From NCBI GenBank assembly GCA_045587205.1, contig JAZNBV010000025.1:3421-67420 (forward strand): a stretch of DNA of 64,000 bases, in the 5' to 3' direction. A program made the position numbers and the translations under genes. The DNA comes from SIG78 sp045587205. Its GTDB lineage: Bacteria; Verrucomicrobiota; Lentisphaeria; Victivallales; Victivallaceae. The notes beneath the pieces are model-generated. The model had not been told where the DNA came from. It ran no database searches and worked only from the letters and a program-made list of their open reading frames with translations. Positions 16,538 to 25,555 of the stretch are shown here, piece by piece; within the stretch, counting starts at the first letter, position 1, and every line of letters begins with the position of its first letter.

Positions 16538-18631
16538 TTACAGCGAGGCTTTTTTGAGTTCGATTTCATAGAGGTCGATTACGTCGCCTTCGATGAAATC
16601 CACAAAGTTATCCAGGCGTATGCCGCATTCCAGACCGGAGCGGACTTCTTTGACATCATCCTGGAAACGGCGCAGCGAAGCTACTTCACCATTATAAATA
16701 AGCTGATTGTTGCGGAATACGCGTGCTTTGCTGCCGACTTTGACCAGACCGTCTTCCACCAGACAGCCGCAGACTTTAGGACCTTTGTTGAGTTCAAAAA
16801 TCTGCAGGATCCTGGCTTTGCCCAGTTCTTTTTCGCGTTTTTCCGGTTCCAGACGGCCGGTCAACGCATCTGTGATATCTTCCAGCAATTCGTAGATGAT
16901 ACTGTACAAACGGATCTCAACTTTGCTCTTTTCCGCCAAATCGTTCACGCCGGGGTTCACGCGCACGTGGAATCCCACCACAATGGCATCGCTGGCGGCG
17001 GCAAGGGTAACATCGTTTTCTGTAATTGCACCGACACCGTTCATAACCACTTCCACACCGATCTTTTCGCTGGGCAGCTGTTTGAGTGATTCTTCGATAG
17101 CTTCACCCGAACCGCGCACGTCGGATTTGATGATCAGCCGCAGTGATTTGTGTTCCTGTTCATTAAGTTTGCTGAACAGGTCTTCGGCGCTGCTTATGGT
17201 CTGATTGGCAAGGTGCAGTGCGCGGCTGGCGGCACGGCGTTTTTCCGCTTCCTGACGGGCAGCTTTTTCGTTGACGCACACCACCAGTTTATCCGCGGCT
17301 TCCGGTACACCGGAAAGGCCGACGACCTTGACCGGAGTACTGGGACCGGCACTCTTGACCCGCACACCGCGGTCATTGATCAGAGTCTTGACTCTGCCGA
17401 ATTCTTCCCCGGCAAGCACTACATCGCCCACGGAAAGTGTACCTTCCTGCACCAGAATACTTGCAGTGGGGCCCAGACCGTTTTCCACCTGGGCTTCCAG
17501 CACTGTACCGACTGCGGGGCGTTTGGGCTGCGCTTTGAGTGCAAGCATTTCCGCTTCCAGCAGAATCCGTTCCAGCAGATCATCGATACCGGCACCGGTT
17601 TTTGCCGAAACTTTGACCACACCGACTGTACCGCCCCAATCTTCGCAAGTCAGATTATTCTGCTGCATATGCAGATAAATTCTGTCGGGGTCGGCATCCG
17701 GAAGGTCGATCTTATTGATTGCCACGATCAGCGGCACTTTGGCTGCCAGTGCGTGATTCATTGCTTCGACAGTCTGGGGCATAAAGCCGTCATCAGCGGC
17801 AACTACCAGCACTACAATATCGGTAACGTTTGCTCCGCGGGCTCGCATACTGGTAAAAGCCGCGTGTCCGGGGGTGTCGATAAATGTGATCGGTTTGCCG
17901 TTGAACACCACAGTAGAGGCACCGATGTGCTGGGTGATGCGCCCGGATTCTCCTGCTACAACATTGGTGTGGCGTACTTTATCCTGCAGTGAGGTCTTGC
18001 CGTGGTCAACGTGACCCATAAATGTCACTACCGGCGGGCGTTCCGGGCACGATTCGGGATCGGTGGCAACTACAGGCATTTCGTAATCATTTTCGCTTTC
18101 AACGGCAGCTTTGGGTGCTTCGGTAACGATTTCCAGTTCCAAATCAAAATTACGCAGCAGTTTTTTGAGCGTATTTTCAGAAATCGGCTGATTGATGCTC
18201 AACAATTCGCCGAGCTTCATCAGTTCTCCGATCACTTCATTGGGCTTTTTGCCGATGGCTTCCGCCACATTTTTGACGATAAAGGGCGCTGAAAGTCTTG
18301 CTACGCCGTCAACTACCGCGCCGCCGGCTGCCGGGGCATCATCAGAACGGTTTTCTTTGGATTTTCCGCTTTTTCCGGGTTTTCCGGTGCGTTCAAACTC
18401 TTCCTTGCCGCGGCTTTTGGTCTTGTTGCGGGGGCGGTCATCTTTGACACTGGGGGTGTCTTCTCCGTGGTAGAGATCGTCAAAAAATGCCTCTACCAAT
18501 TCAACCATATCTTCCGGAATCTGCGAACTGGCGGCCTTGACCTCGATTCCCTGACGGGTAAGTTCGGCGATCACCTCTTCAACAGATATTTTATAACTTT
18601 CAGCCAGATCTTTTACTTTAAGCTTTTTCAT
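16538..18631 (-). CDS. infB: Translation initiation factor IF-2
   Basis: IF-2 is the GTPase that brings initiator tRNA to the 30S subunit. This 697-residue protein is on the short side because its N-terminal linker is reduced. An IF2_N domain lies at about residues 1-52, a charged disordered linker at 55-105, and a second IF2_N-like domain at 113-170. The GTPase carries G1 GHVDHGKT at 206-213, G3 DTPGH at 252-256 and G4 NKID at 306-309, followed by domains II to IV with the C-terminal FRNNQLIYNGEVASLRR region. It is 18 bases after nusA. Confidence 0.97.
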   Translation of the reverse strand: MKKLKVKDLAESYKISVEEVIAELTRQGIEVKAASSQIPEDMVELVEAFFDDLYHGEDTPSVKDDRPRNKTKSRGKEEFERTGKPGKSGKSKENRSDDAPAAGGAVVDGVARLSAPFIVKNVAEAIGKKPNEVIGELMKLGELLSINQPISENTLKKLLRNFDLELEIVTEAPKAAVESENDYEMPVVATDPESCPERPPVVTFMGHVDHGKTSLQDKVRHTNVVAGESGRITQHIGASTVVFNGKPITFIDTPGHAAFTSMRARGANVTDIVVLVVAADDGFMPQTVEAMNHALAAKVPLIVAINKIDLPDADPDRIYLHMQQNNLTCEDWGGTVGVVKVSAKTGAGIDDLLERILLEAEMLALKAQPKRPAVGTVLEAQVENGLGPTASILVQEGTLSVGDVVLAGEEFGRVKTLINDRGVRVKSAGPSTPVKVVGLSGVPEAADKLVVCVNEKAARQEAEKRRAASRALHLANQTISSAEDLFSKLNEQEHKSLRLIIKSDVRGSGEAIEESLKQLPSEKIGVEVVMNGVGAITENDVTLAAASDAIVVGFHVRVNPGVNDLAEKSKVEIRLYSIIYELLEDITDALTGRLEPEKREKELGKARILQIFELNKGPKVCGCLVEDGLVKVGSKARVFRNNQLIYNGEVASLRRFQDDVKEVRSGLECGIRLDNFVDFIEGDVIDLYEIELKKASL

Positions 18632-18649
18632 AACTTGTCACTTCCTTTC

Positions 18650-19891
18650 TCAATCGGCGTTGAGCTTGCTCAATACTTCTTCAAGCTCATCGGCATCGAT
18701 CCCGGGCAGATTCAGCAGTTCTTCGGGATCGGCTTCACGCAGATCATCGGCGCTCAGGTAACCATTGGAAACCAGCACTTCAGCGGTGATTTTATCAACA
18801 CCAACGGCTGCTGCCAGAGCATTGACCGCCTGTTCGATCTTATCTTCCAGAGTGGCGGGCTTGCTGACGTTTTCGTCGATCTGGATATTTATGTTCCAGG
18901 TGATGAGCTTGGAACTCAAGCGCACATTCTGGGCGCGTTTGCCAAACGCCAGCTTGCTCTGTTCGGGGGTGACGTGCACCACCAGTTCGCGCTTGGCTTC
19001 GTTGACTGTCACGCTCTGGATGTTGGCAGGCTGCAGGGCATTGGCGGCGTACTGCTTGATGTCTTCGCTCCACGGCACAATATCAATGCGTTCATTGCCC
19101 AGCTCTTTGGTGATTTCTTTGACCCGGGTTCCGCGTACGCCCACGCACGCACCAACGGGGTCGATGCGGCTGTCGTGGCTGCGTACTGCAACTTTGCTGC
19201 GGCTGCCGACTTCGCGGGAGATACCCATAATTTCGACGGTGCCGTCGTGAATTTCGGTTACTTCGCGCTCGAAAAGTGCGCGGACAAAGTCCGGATGGCT
19301 GCGCGACACGATTAAACTGGGACCTGCAGTTTCAGTATCCACTTTGAGCAGCACAGCGTGGATATTTTCGCCCGGCAGATACTGTTCGCCCGGAATTTTT
19401 TCCTTGCTGGTAAGGATCCCCTCGGCTTTGCCGAAAGTTATGATCAGCGAACCATTTTCAAAACGGCGCACTGTGCCGCTGATTATGTGACCGATGCGGT
19501 CGGAAAATTCCGAATAGACGATCTCTTTTTCCGCTTTGCGCAGCTGCTGTGCAATCGCCTGCTTGGCGCTCTGTGCAGCAATACGGCCGAAGTTGCGCGG
19601 AGTTACTTCCCAATCAATGATATCTCCGACTTTTACATCCGGATAGCGTTCCTGCGCACGGTCAATGATCAACTGGTCAGCGGTGGGCAGGTGATCGACA
19701 ACTTCAAGTTTGGCCCAGGCACGGATATCGCCGGTCTTCGGATCGATCTTGACGGTAATATCGTTTGCCGGATGGATGCTCTTTTTGGATGCGGAAAGAA
19801 TGGCGGCTTCCAGTGCGCCGACCAACTGGTCGCGGCTGATTCCGCGCTCCTGTTCAATGTACCCCAGAATAGTAAGCAATTCGTTGTTCAT
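18650..19891 (-). CDS. nusA: Transcription termination/antitermination factor NusA
   Basis: NusA binds RNA polymerase and RNA to modulate pausing, termination and antitermination. This 413-residue protein has the N-terminal polymerase-binding domain (1-130), an S1 domain at about 133-198 (GHIISGTVRRFENG, ITFGKAEGIL), two KH domains at about 200-345 (DPVGACVGVRGTRV; AKREL), and a short C-terminal helix-hairpin-helix unit (GYLSADDL, LPGIDADELEEVL). The second acidic repeat of enterobacterial NusA is absent. GGAG precedes the ATG. Unlike many genomes, no rimP gene is found upstream; instead there is a leader with a candidate attenuator. Confidence 0.96.
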   Translation of the reverse strand: MNNELLTILGYIEQERGISRDQLVGALEAAILSASKKSIHPANDITVKIDPKTGDIRAWAKLEVVDHLPTADQLIIDRAQERYPDVKVGDIIDWEVTPRNFGRIAAQSAKQAIAQQLRKAEKEIVYSEFSDRIGHIISGTVRRFENGSLIITFGKAEGILTSKEKIPGEQYLPGENIHAVLLKVDTETAGPSLIVSRSHPDFVRALFEREVTEIHDGTVEIMGISREVGSRSKVAVRSHDSRIDPVGACVGVRGTRVKEITKELGNERIDIVPWSEDIKQYAANALQPANIQSVTVNEAKRELVVHVTPEQSKLAFGKRAQNVRLSSKLITWNINIQIDENVSKPATLEDKIEQAVNALAAAVGVDKITAEVLVSNGYLSADDLREADPEELLNLPGIDADELEEVLSKLNAD

Positions 19892-19929
19892 ATCTTATTC
19901 TCCTTTATAAAAGTTTTTATCTCAATAAC

Positions 19930-19961
19930 AAAAAAAGCGGACCGGCTGACCGAACCACTTT
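19930..19961 (-). terminator. Intrinsic terminator in the nusA leader (candidate attenuator)
   Basis: On the minus strand, between the predicted promoter and nusA, an 11-position stem with one mismatch and two G-T pairs (arms within 19937-19961, loop TCAG) is followed directly by seven T. It lies about 40 bases before the nusA start codon, so transcripts of the whole operon must read through it. Confidence 0.65.
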
Positions 19962-19991
19962 ACATTTTGCGTTTATGCGCCTGATGTTGTG

Positions 19992-20022
19992 GAAAGCCAG
20001 CCGCATCTTGCAATTGGCTTTC
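19992..20022 (-). promoter_or_regulatory. Stem-loop at the predicted 5' end of the nusA mRNA
   Basis: GAAAGCCA and TGGCTTTC form a perfect 8-base-pair stem with a 15-base loop. It begins at about the predicted transcription start and precedes the leader terminator. It could stabilise the 5' end or take part in regulation. Confidence 0.45.
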
Positions 20023-20025
20023 ACT

Positions 20026-20055
20026 ATAATATACAATAATTTAGCAATCTCGCAA
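20026..20055 (-). promoter_or_regulatory. Predicted promoter of the nusA operon
   Basis: TTGCGA (rc of 20050-20055) and TATTAT (rc of 20026-20031) are 18 bases apart; an overlapping choice TTGCGA-16-TATATT is equally good. The start site would be near 20020. Confidence 0.6.
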
Positions 20056-20109
20056 GGCTGAAAACGTTTTTTTATTAAAGTTTTACAGATTTTTTTTCTT
20101 TTTCAGCGC

Positions 20110-20138
20110 TTGAAAAGCATTTTCTGCGGCATTATATT
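20110..20138 (+). promoter_or_regulatory. Predicted promoter of the YbaK gene
   Basis: TTGAAA at 20110-20115 and TATATT at 20133-20138 are separated by 17 bases. TTTCA-GCGC-T-TGAAA overlaps the -35 box and looks like a small dyad. Confidence 0.65.
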
Positions 20139-20179
20139 AAAAATAAGTCAAAAAAAACAGTAGTAATGGAGATTTGTTT

Positions 20180-20656
20180 ATGGCATCAAATATCAAGACC
20201 AATGCCGTCAGACTGCTGGAAAATGCCAATATAGCTTTTACCGCGCACGAATATGATGTGAGCGATGGCGAAATCGATGCTCAATCGATAGCCCGCAAAC
20301 TGGGCGTGGAGGGCGATCAGGTTTTTAAGACTCTGGTTGCTGAAACTCCGGATAAAGCGCATTTTGTCTTTATTGTGCCGGCAGTTGCATCGCTGAATCT
20401 CAAGAAAGCTGCCAGAGCTGCCGGTGCCAAAAGTATTGCTATGATCAAACAGAAAGAACTTCTGCCGCTTACCGGATATATCCACGGCGGCTGTTCGCCC
20501 ATCGGTATGAAAAAACTTTTTCCCACCTTTATTGATGAAACTGCTATTCTTTTTGAAAAGATTTTTGTCAGCGGCGGTAAAGTCGGACTCAATCTGGAAA
20601 TAGCTCCGGAAGATCTGGCGGGTTTTGTCCCGGCTGAATTTGCCGATCTGGCATAA
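20180..20656 (+). CDS. ybaK: YbaK/EbsC-family Cys-tRNA deacylase
   Basis: This 158-residue protein is a trans-acting editing enzyme of the YbaK type, which hydrolyses Cys mischarged on tRNA(Pro) and similar mistakes. Visible family features are the IDAQSIARKLGVEGDQVFKTLV block, the conserved lysine of VFKTL, and GYIHGGCSPIGMKK followed by DETAILFEKIFVSGGKVGLNLE. The start is ATG 20180, with GGAG at 20168-20171; an upstream in-frame TTG at 20174 is too close to that site. It is probably transcribed alone from the promoter at 20110-20138. Confidence 0.92.
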   Translation: MASNIKTNAVRLLENANIAFTAHEYDVSDGEIDAQSIARKLGVEGDQVFKTLVAETPDKAHFVFIVPAVASLNLKKAARAAGAKSIAMIKQKELLPLTGYIHGGCSPIGMKKLFPTFIDETAILFEKIFVSGGKVGLNLEIAPEDLAGFVPAEFADLA

Positions 20657-20747
20657 TTGTTATGATTGGGCAAAAACAGCAAAACTGCAGCTTGCCCGCG
20701 ATGTATCAAACGCACTTTGATTTTTCACAAAATCCAGGATGATAACC

Positions 20748-20777
20748 AAAAAAAACGACCATCTGCGTGATGGTCGT
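20748..20777 (-). terminator. Intrinsic terminator after the SDR gene
   Basis: ACGACCATC at 20755-20763 and GATGGTCGT at 20769-20777 form a perfect 9-base-pair stem, followed on the minus strand by eight T (20755-20748). Confidence 0.9.
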
Positions 20778-20831
20778 TGTCCCCGCACTCTTATACCCTA
20801 TTGTCCCCAGGATACTAAAAGGTCATTTTTA

Positions 20832-21965
20832 TTATTTTTCTGCCCAGACGCTGTCGGGCATAAAGTCATTAATAAAACTGCGGATGATTTTTTCCAGGCC
20901 TTTTTCGCCGAACTCTTTGTCAACAAAATCGCTGCCGAGAGCATCAGTTATATTGCGCTGGTCAAAAGTGATGTTGCTGGCAAAGTAGGGCAGTAAATCG
21001 CCCAGGAATTTGCTCATAAGGTTGCTTTCGTTACTTTCAGTACCGTCGGCTTCACCCACGTCGATCTTGACATTGCTGATCTTGAGAATGTTGCAGATAG
21101 CCTGCTGGATCTGGTGGGTCTGTACCGGGCTGTTGCCGGTGCAGTGGTAGGTGCGGTTGCAGACCGGCTTCTGGAACAGCGCGGTGATCGCTTCCTGCAC
21201 ATAATCGATCGGTACAAAGTAAACGCGTTCAGAAGACGCTGTGCGGAAGTGCAAACCCATATCCACCCAGTCAGCCGGATTCAGACCGGCTTTCACGCAA
21301 CGGTTCTGCTTGAGTTTGGCAAGAAATTCCACAATGCGGTAGAACGCCAGCGGGCGGCGGACTCTGCCGTCGCTCAAACGGCCGGTGATGATTGCCGGGC
21401 GGTAAACAGAGAACGGAATACCGGCGTTGCGCACCAGCATTTCAGCTTTGAACTTGCTTTCTTCGTAGGGATTGTTGAATCCACTGTTGAGCGCCTGTTC
21501 TTCGGCAGCAAGTCCGGAGATCCTGCCTGCCACATAGGCTGTACTGACATAATGCAGTTCTTTGGCATTGAGCAGCTGCGCCAGCTTGACCATATTGACC
21601 GTGCCGCCGTAGTTGATCTTGAACGTTTTGCCGGTGGGGTCTTTGCCCAGATTCACATCGGCAGCGCAGTGGAACACGCGGTCCACATCTTTAAGCATAT
21701 CCAATTTTGCCAGTTCTTCCGGTACAATATCAACAACGTCGCCGTCGATGACTTCGACTGCCGCCAGCACCTGTTCAGTAATTTCCGGGCAATGGTCGAA
21801 TTCACACTGTTCGCGCAAAACGCGCGCAACCCGGTCTGCCGCAGAACCTCCCCCATTGGAACGGGCAATGCAGACGAAACGTTCAGCAGGTTTTTCACGC
21901 AGCAATGCAACAACAAATGCACTGCCAACCAATCCGGTCACGCCTGTAACTAAAATTTTTCCCAT
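20832..21965 (-). CDS. NAD(P)-dependent SDR of the thioester-reductase/acyl-reductase type
   Basis: This 377-residue extended short-chain dehydrogenase has the nucleotide-binding TGVTGLVGS at residues 7-15, VFHCAADVN, STAYVAG and the catalytic YEESKFKAE (Y-x-x-x-K). The combination, with VYRPAIITG and a helical C-terminal region, resembles the NAD-binding-4 (male-sterility/fatty acyl reductase and Lys2-type thioester reductase) group rather than sugar epimerases. It is a stand-alone reductase without adenylation or carrier domains. The substrate is unknown; a polyketide, lipid or aminoacyl thioester is possible. It is monocistronic, between its own promoter at 22018-22046 and the terminator at 20748-20777. 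Confidence 0.78.
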   Translation of the reverse strand: MGKILVTGVTGLVGSAFVVALLREKPAERFVCIARSNGGGSAADRVARVLREQCEFDHCPEITEQVLAAVEVIDGDVVDIVPEELAKLDMLKDVDRVFHCAADVNLGKDPTGKTFKINYGGTVNMVKLAQLLNAKELHYVSTAYVAGRISGLAAEEQALNSGFNNPYEESKFKAEMLVRNAGIPFSVYRPAIITGRLSDGRVRRPLAFYRIVEFLAKLKQNRCVKAGLNPADWVDMGLHFRTASSERVYFVPIDYVQEAITALFQKPVCNRTYHCTGNSPVQTHQIQQAICNILKISNVKIDVGEADGTESNESNLMSKFLGDLLPYFASNITFDQRNITDALGSDFVDKEFGEKGLEKIIRSFINDFMPDSVWAEK

Positions 21966-22017
21966 ATCGATCCTGTTTTCTCTTTGCGTTTCTGATTTAT
22001 AAATGCAAATACCCTAT

Positions 22018-22046
22018 AATATAACCCCATTCCCGGCAAAAAGCAA
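22018..22046 (-). promoter_or_regulatory. Predicted promoter of the SDR gene
   Basis: TTGCTT (rc of 22041-22046) and TATATT (rc of 22018-22023) are 17 bases apart, about 50 bases before the start codon. Confidence 0.7.
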
Positions 22047-22136
22047 ATCCGGAAGATTTTTTTTGAGTTTTGTTGCGCAATTGAGCTGAAAAATGGGTTT
22101 TGCCGTTTGAGAATGGCAAAAGATTTTCCCTGTATT

Positions 22137-22172
22137 AAAAAAAACAGCACCGCCCGTCAGGACAGTGCTGTT
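22137..22172 (-). terminator. Intrinsic terminator after the sugar isomerase gene
   Basis: AACAGCAC and GTGCTGTT pair over eight bases (arms at 22143-22150 and 22165-22172), with eight T following on the minus strand. Confidence 0.9.
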
Positions 22173-22191
22173 GGAAAAAACGTTTTCAAAC

Positions 22192-22953
22192 TTACTTGAC
22201 AAAATTCTTCATCAGGTAGTCGAAGCTGTCTTTCATCGATTCAAACGGGCACTTGTGGCAGGTGTCCTGTTCGATGATGTACCATTCCACACCGGCGGCT
22301 TCCGCTGCGGGCAGGATGCTGTTCCAATCCAGATTGCCGGAACCGACCGGCACCATAATGGACTGATTCGGGTAGAGTACACCGAAATCCTTGAGGTGGA
22401 AAATGGTCTGACGGCCGGCATACTTCTTGACATATTCAGTGGGGTTGCAGCCGCCCATCTGGATCCAGTATGTATCGATTTCCGCCTGCAGATTGGGGGC
22501 ATTTTCAAAGATGATGTCCAGAATCGGCTTGCCGTTGATCTTGCGGAATTCGGTGTTGTGGTTATGGTAGCTCAAGGTCTTGCCCGCCGCCGCCATCTTG
22601 ACTGCCGCTTCGTCGAGGGTCCTGGCCAGATCGACGGTGGTGGCGTAGTCAACCACCTGCCAGCCGAAGGGGCAGGGGAAGGCGGTGTGTTTGCAATCAT
22701 AAAGATCAAGCTTTTCGATCACAGAATCAATGTTGGTAAGAATCGTATCGCCGCTTTCGTGGGTGGCGCAGATGGTCAGACCGTTCTTGTCGGCAAACTT
22801 TTTGACATCCTTGGGATCAGCGGCAACGCCGGAGATCTGTACGGCTTCAAAACCGATTTCGCGCAATTTGGCAAAACTGCGGTCAACCTGACCGGGGGTG
22901 TGCATATAGTCACGGAGCGTGTAGCACTGGGTGGCAATTTTACATTTTTTCAT
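22192..22953 (-). CDS. Sugar phosphate isomerase/epimerase-like TIM-barrel protein
   Basis: This 253-residue protein belongs to the xylose isomerase-like TIM-barrel superfamily. Motifs seen are MKKCKIATQCYTLRDYM at the start, GFEAVQISG, LSYHNHNTEF with metal-binding histidines, QAEIDTYW and the closing VPVGSGNLDWNSI, which match the IolE/hydroxypyruvate-isomerase-like group. A divalent-metal-dependent isomerisation or epimerisation of a sugar or inositol derivative is likely. Its start overlaps the preceding oxidoreductase gene by four bases, so the two probably act in the same pathway, as is common for IolE/Gfo-Idh pairs. Confidence 0.85.
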   Translation of the reverse strand: MKKCKIATQCYTLRDYMHTPGQVDRSFAKLREIGFEAVQISGVAADPKDVKKFADKNGLTICATHESGDTILTNIDSVIEKLDLYDCKHTAFPCPFGWQVVDYATTVDLARTLDEAAVKMAAAGKTLSYHNHNTEFRKINGKPILDIIFENAPNLQAEIDTYWIQMGGCNPTEYVKKYAGRQTIFHLKDFGVLYPNQSIMVPVGSGNLDWNSILPAAEAAGVEWYIIEQDTCHKCPFESMKDSFDYLMKNFVK

Positions 22954-24014
22954 TTTGCAAGTTCCTTATTATAGATTGCAGATTGGGATTTGACAATATC
23001 GCAGATTTCCACCACAGCCAGCGCCTGTGCCAACTTGATGGGATATTCTTTGCCGGTAAGGATGCTTTCGGCAACAAAGCGGTAGCAGCTGTTCATATCG
23101 ACCTTGAACTTGGGTTCGGTCATAATGGTGGTGCGCCGCCAGGGCAGTTTGGGCGTATCGGCAAAGGTAAAGCCGTTGGGGTGGCCGGTGTTGACCGGGA
23201 ACTGCTTGAGTTCGTAATCCGGTTCGATATAACGCAGTTTCAGGTCTTCTTCGTTATCGCTGGTGAGAGCGCCGCGGGTACCGTAAACTTCGTAAACATT
23301 GCCTGCAAAGGCGTTGCCGCCATAGATCTCAATATCCACTGTGGTGCCGTTTTTGCCGCGCATAATGATTTTTACGCAGTCTTCAGCGTCACCCTGGGCG
23401 GCGATAAGTTTGAGTTCGCTCCAGACAGATTCAACTTCGTAATTGAGGAACTGCAGCGCGTGGTCGATCAGGTGCGGACCCCAGTTGTTGAGCTGCCCGC
23501 CGTTGTTGGAAAGCAGGGTCTGCCAGTCATCGCGGCGCGAGTAGTTGTTGCGGCAGAGCTTGATGGTGTGGATCTTGCCGAGAATGCCCGAATCGATGAT
23601 TTCGCGCACGTGCTGGAACGCCGGTTCAAAGCGGCGGTTCTGGCGCACAAAAAGTTTGCCGGGATATTTTTTGTCGAGTTCAACAAGTTCTTCGGCTTCA
23701 GCGCGCGATGCTGCAATCGGTTTTTCGATATAGGCGCAGAATCCGGCTTCCAGAGCCTGACGGGTGTGACGGATATGGTCAACCGAGAAAGTTGCCACTG
23801 CCACCAGATCGATATTTTTGTCAGCCAGAAACTTTTCCGGATCGCTGTAATAGGCTACATTGTTCTTTTTGCCGAAATCTTCAGCGCGTGCTGCGTCAAT
23901 ATCGCACACTGCCACGATTTCGAGTACATCGCTGTTGGCTTCGATTTCGCGCTTGTGCATACCGCCGCCGGCACGACCCAGCCCCCAGATACCAACTTTC
24001 ACTTTTTTGCTCAT
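22950..24014 (-). CDS. Gfo/Idh/MocA-family NAD(P)-dependent oxidoreductase
   Basis: This 354-residue dehydrogenase starts with the Rossmann motif GIWGLGRAGGGMHKREI, has VAVCDIDAARA after the second strand, VAVATFSVDHIRH, and the family's catalytic IEKPIA. The C-terminal part holds NNWGPHLIDHALQFL, typical of the substrate domain. Such enzymes oxidise or reduce sugars, sugar acids or inositols. It is first in a two-gene operon with the TIM-barrel isomerase, whose product would be its natural partner. It starts at ATG 24014 with AAGG upstream and is served by the promoter at 24100-24127. Confidence 0.88.
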   Translation of the reverse strand: MSKKVKVGIWGLGRAGGGMHKREIEANSDVLEIVAVCDIDAARAEDFGKKNNVAYYSDPEKFLADKNIDLVAVATFSVDHIRHTRQALEAGFCAYIEKPIAASRAEAEELVELDKKYPGKLFVRQNRRFEPAFQHVREIIDSGILGKIHTIKLCRNNYSRRDDWQTLLSNNGGQLNNWGPHLIDHALQFLNYEVESVWSELKLIAAQGDAEDCVKIIMRGKNGTTVDIEIYGGNAFAGNVYEVYGTRGALTSDNEEDLKLRYIEPDYELKQFPVNTGHPNGFTFADTPKLPWRRTTIMTEPKFKVDMNSCYRFVAESILTGKEYPIKLAQALAVVEICDIVKSQSAIYNKELAK

Positions 24015-24099
24015 TGCAAAAACCTTTCCTTAAAATTTACGGCAGGCGCAGAACACTTTTTCTGCACAATGCCTGTTATTAAAACAATATGGTAAAATT

Positions 24100-24127
24100 A
24101 ATATAAACCATTTTTCAGAATTATCAA
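24100..24127 (-). promoter_or_regulatory. Predicted promoter of the oxidoreductase/isomerase pair
   Basis: TTGATA (rc of 24122-24127) and TATATT (rc of 24100-24105) are 16 bases apart. Confidence 0.6.
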
Positions 24128-24137
24128 ACGCTTTTCA
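24124..24137. promoter_or_regulatory. Possible LacI-type operator over the -35 box
   Basis: TCAAACGCTTTTCA is an imperfect palindrome (10 of 14 positions) centred on CG/GC, like many LacI-family operators, and overlaps the -35 box of the sugar-oxidoreductase promoter. It is a weak match. Confidence 0.3.
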
Positions 24138-24173
24138 GGTGCAAAATGTATTTTTTGAGCATAATAAACAAAA

Positions 24174-25460
24174 TTATTTTACAAGCAGTTCAGTTACCGG
24201 TACATTGCCTTCTGATTTATGGATGGCTTTTTTAAGATTGGCAATGGCGCGCGAGGCGTTGCCGGCAAGCACGCTGTGACTCAACGGTATTGAACACTCT
24301 TCGGTCAGATCATCGTAACGCTCCAGAACTGCCAGAACGGTAAGTTCTGCAAGCGGTATGGCGGGCAGATAACCGGGTGTTTCATATTCTCCGGGGGTAA
24401 CGGTGTTCAGTACCCGGTTCTGGACCAGCCGCGAGAGTATTTCGTTGGCAAGTGTTACAGATATGCGCAGCCGCCCGGTCAGTTCAAGCACTGTCGGCGG
24501 AATTTTGCCGCCGGCAAAATCTCCGGCGATCTCCGCTGTGAGCATCAGGGCAATTACGCGTTTATCGGCTTCGGAGCGCTCTTTGTCGCGCTGGCATTTG
24601 CTTTCGTAGTCGAACTTCTGATAAAGGTAACTCAAAGTTACTCCGAAAAGCATTATCAGCCAGTTGAGGTACATCCAGATCAGGAACAGTGGCAGTGCTG
24701 AAAAACTTCCGTAAATAACATTGTAGCGCGAAAGCGCCATCTGGACAAAAATATATCCTGTCTGCAATATCTGGTAAATACTCCCGGCAATAACCCCTCC
24801 GAACAGCGCGGCATTGAATTTTACGCGCGTGTTGGGCAGGAATATGTATATAAAGGTAAAAAGTATCCACGCCAGCAGATAAGGCACACATTGGATGCCG
24901 AATTCTATAAGCGGGCGGCTGTAACTGAAAAATACATTTTTTTCCGAAAGTTCGCGCAATACTTTAGATACCAGCACAGTAGCAGAACTTGCCGCCAGCA
25001 GCAGCACCGGCGCGATCACCAGAAAAGAGAGGTAATCGGTGAATTTTCTGAAGATCGTGCGCGATTTTTTCACCTTCCACACCCGGTTGAACGCACTTTC
25101 GATGTTGCCGATCATCTTGACTACTGACCAGCAGAGGATCAATGCACCGATCCCGGCAACGAGTCCGCCTTTGGCTTCACGCAGAGTTGTGTCGGCAAAG
25201 TTGTAGATCCAGTTGAGTATTTCTCTGTGCTCGCTCAAACGCGTGGAGAGTTCGCGCTTGAGCCATTCATCGAGTTCAAAACCTTTTGCCACCCCGAAAA
25301 GCAGTGCAAATACCGGCACAATGGCAAAAAGTGTGTAATAAGTCAGTGCTGAAGCCCGCAGTTGTCCTTCGCTGGCAGTAAAGGTGGGCAGTGATTCAAT
25401 AAGAATGTTGAGGTTGCGGCGGAAATACCACACCATACCGTGTCGTTCTCTGACAGCCAT
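24174..25460 (-). CDS. YihY/virulence factor BrkB family membrane protein
   Basis: This 428-residue protein has the YihY (formerly RNase BN) pattern: about six membrane spans within residues 35-290, with SALTYYTLFAIVPVFALLFG, the GLVAGIGALILCWSVVKMIGNIE region (FNRVWKVKKSR after it) and GSFSALPLFLIWMYLNWLIMLFG. Known members are inner-membrane proteins of uncertain function, not RNases. A cytoplasmic C-terminal part of about 130 residues follows, looking like a winged-helix domain (AGGKIPPTVLELTGRL, ANEILSRLVQNRVLNTV), as in some family members. The promoter is at 25499-25527 and the gene appears monocistronic. Confidence 0.85.
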   Translation of the reverse strand: MAVRERHGMVWYFRRNLNILIESLPTFTASEGQLRASALTYYTLFAIVPVFALLFGVAKGFELDEWLKRELSTRLSEHREILNWIYNFADTTLREAKGGLVAGIGALILCWSVVKMIGNIESAFNRVWKVKKSRTIFRKFTDYLSFLVIAPVLLLAASSATVLVSKVLRELSEKNVFFSYSRPLIEFGIQCVPYLLAWILFTFIYIFLPNTRVKFNAALFGGVIAGSIYQILQTGYIFVQMALSRYNVIYGSFSALPLFLIWMYLNWLIMLFGVTLSYLYQKFDYESKCQRDKERSEADKRVIALMLTAEIAGDFAGGKIPPTVLELTGRLRISVTLANEILSRLVQNRVLNTVTPGEYETPGYLPAIPLAELTVLAVLERYDDLTEECSIPLSHSVLAGNASRAIANLKKAIHKSEGNVPVTELLVK

Positions 25461-25498
25461 AAAAAATTCTCCCGTAACTGTTTGATAAAATATAAGGA

Positions 25499-25527
25499 AA
25501 TATAATATAGTTGCAGAATATTGTCAA
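25499..25527 (-). promoter_or_regulatory. Predicted promoter of the YihY gene
   Basis: TTGACA (rc of 25522-25527) and TATATT (rc of 25499-25504) are 17 bases apart, an excellent match to the sigma-70 consensus. A second TATATT (25504-25509) overlaps. Confidence 0.75.
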
Positions 25528-25555
25528 ATTTATGGAGAATATTTATCTGTAAAAA

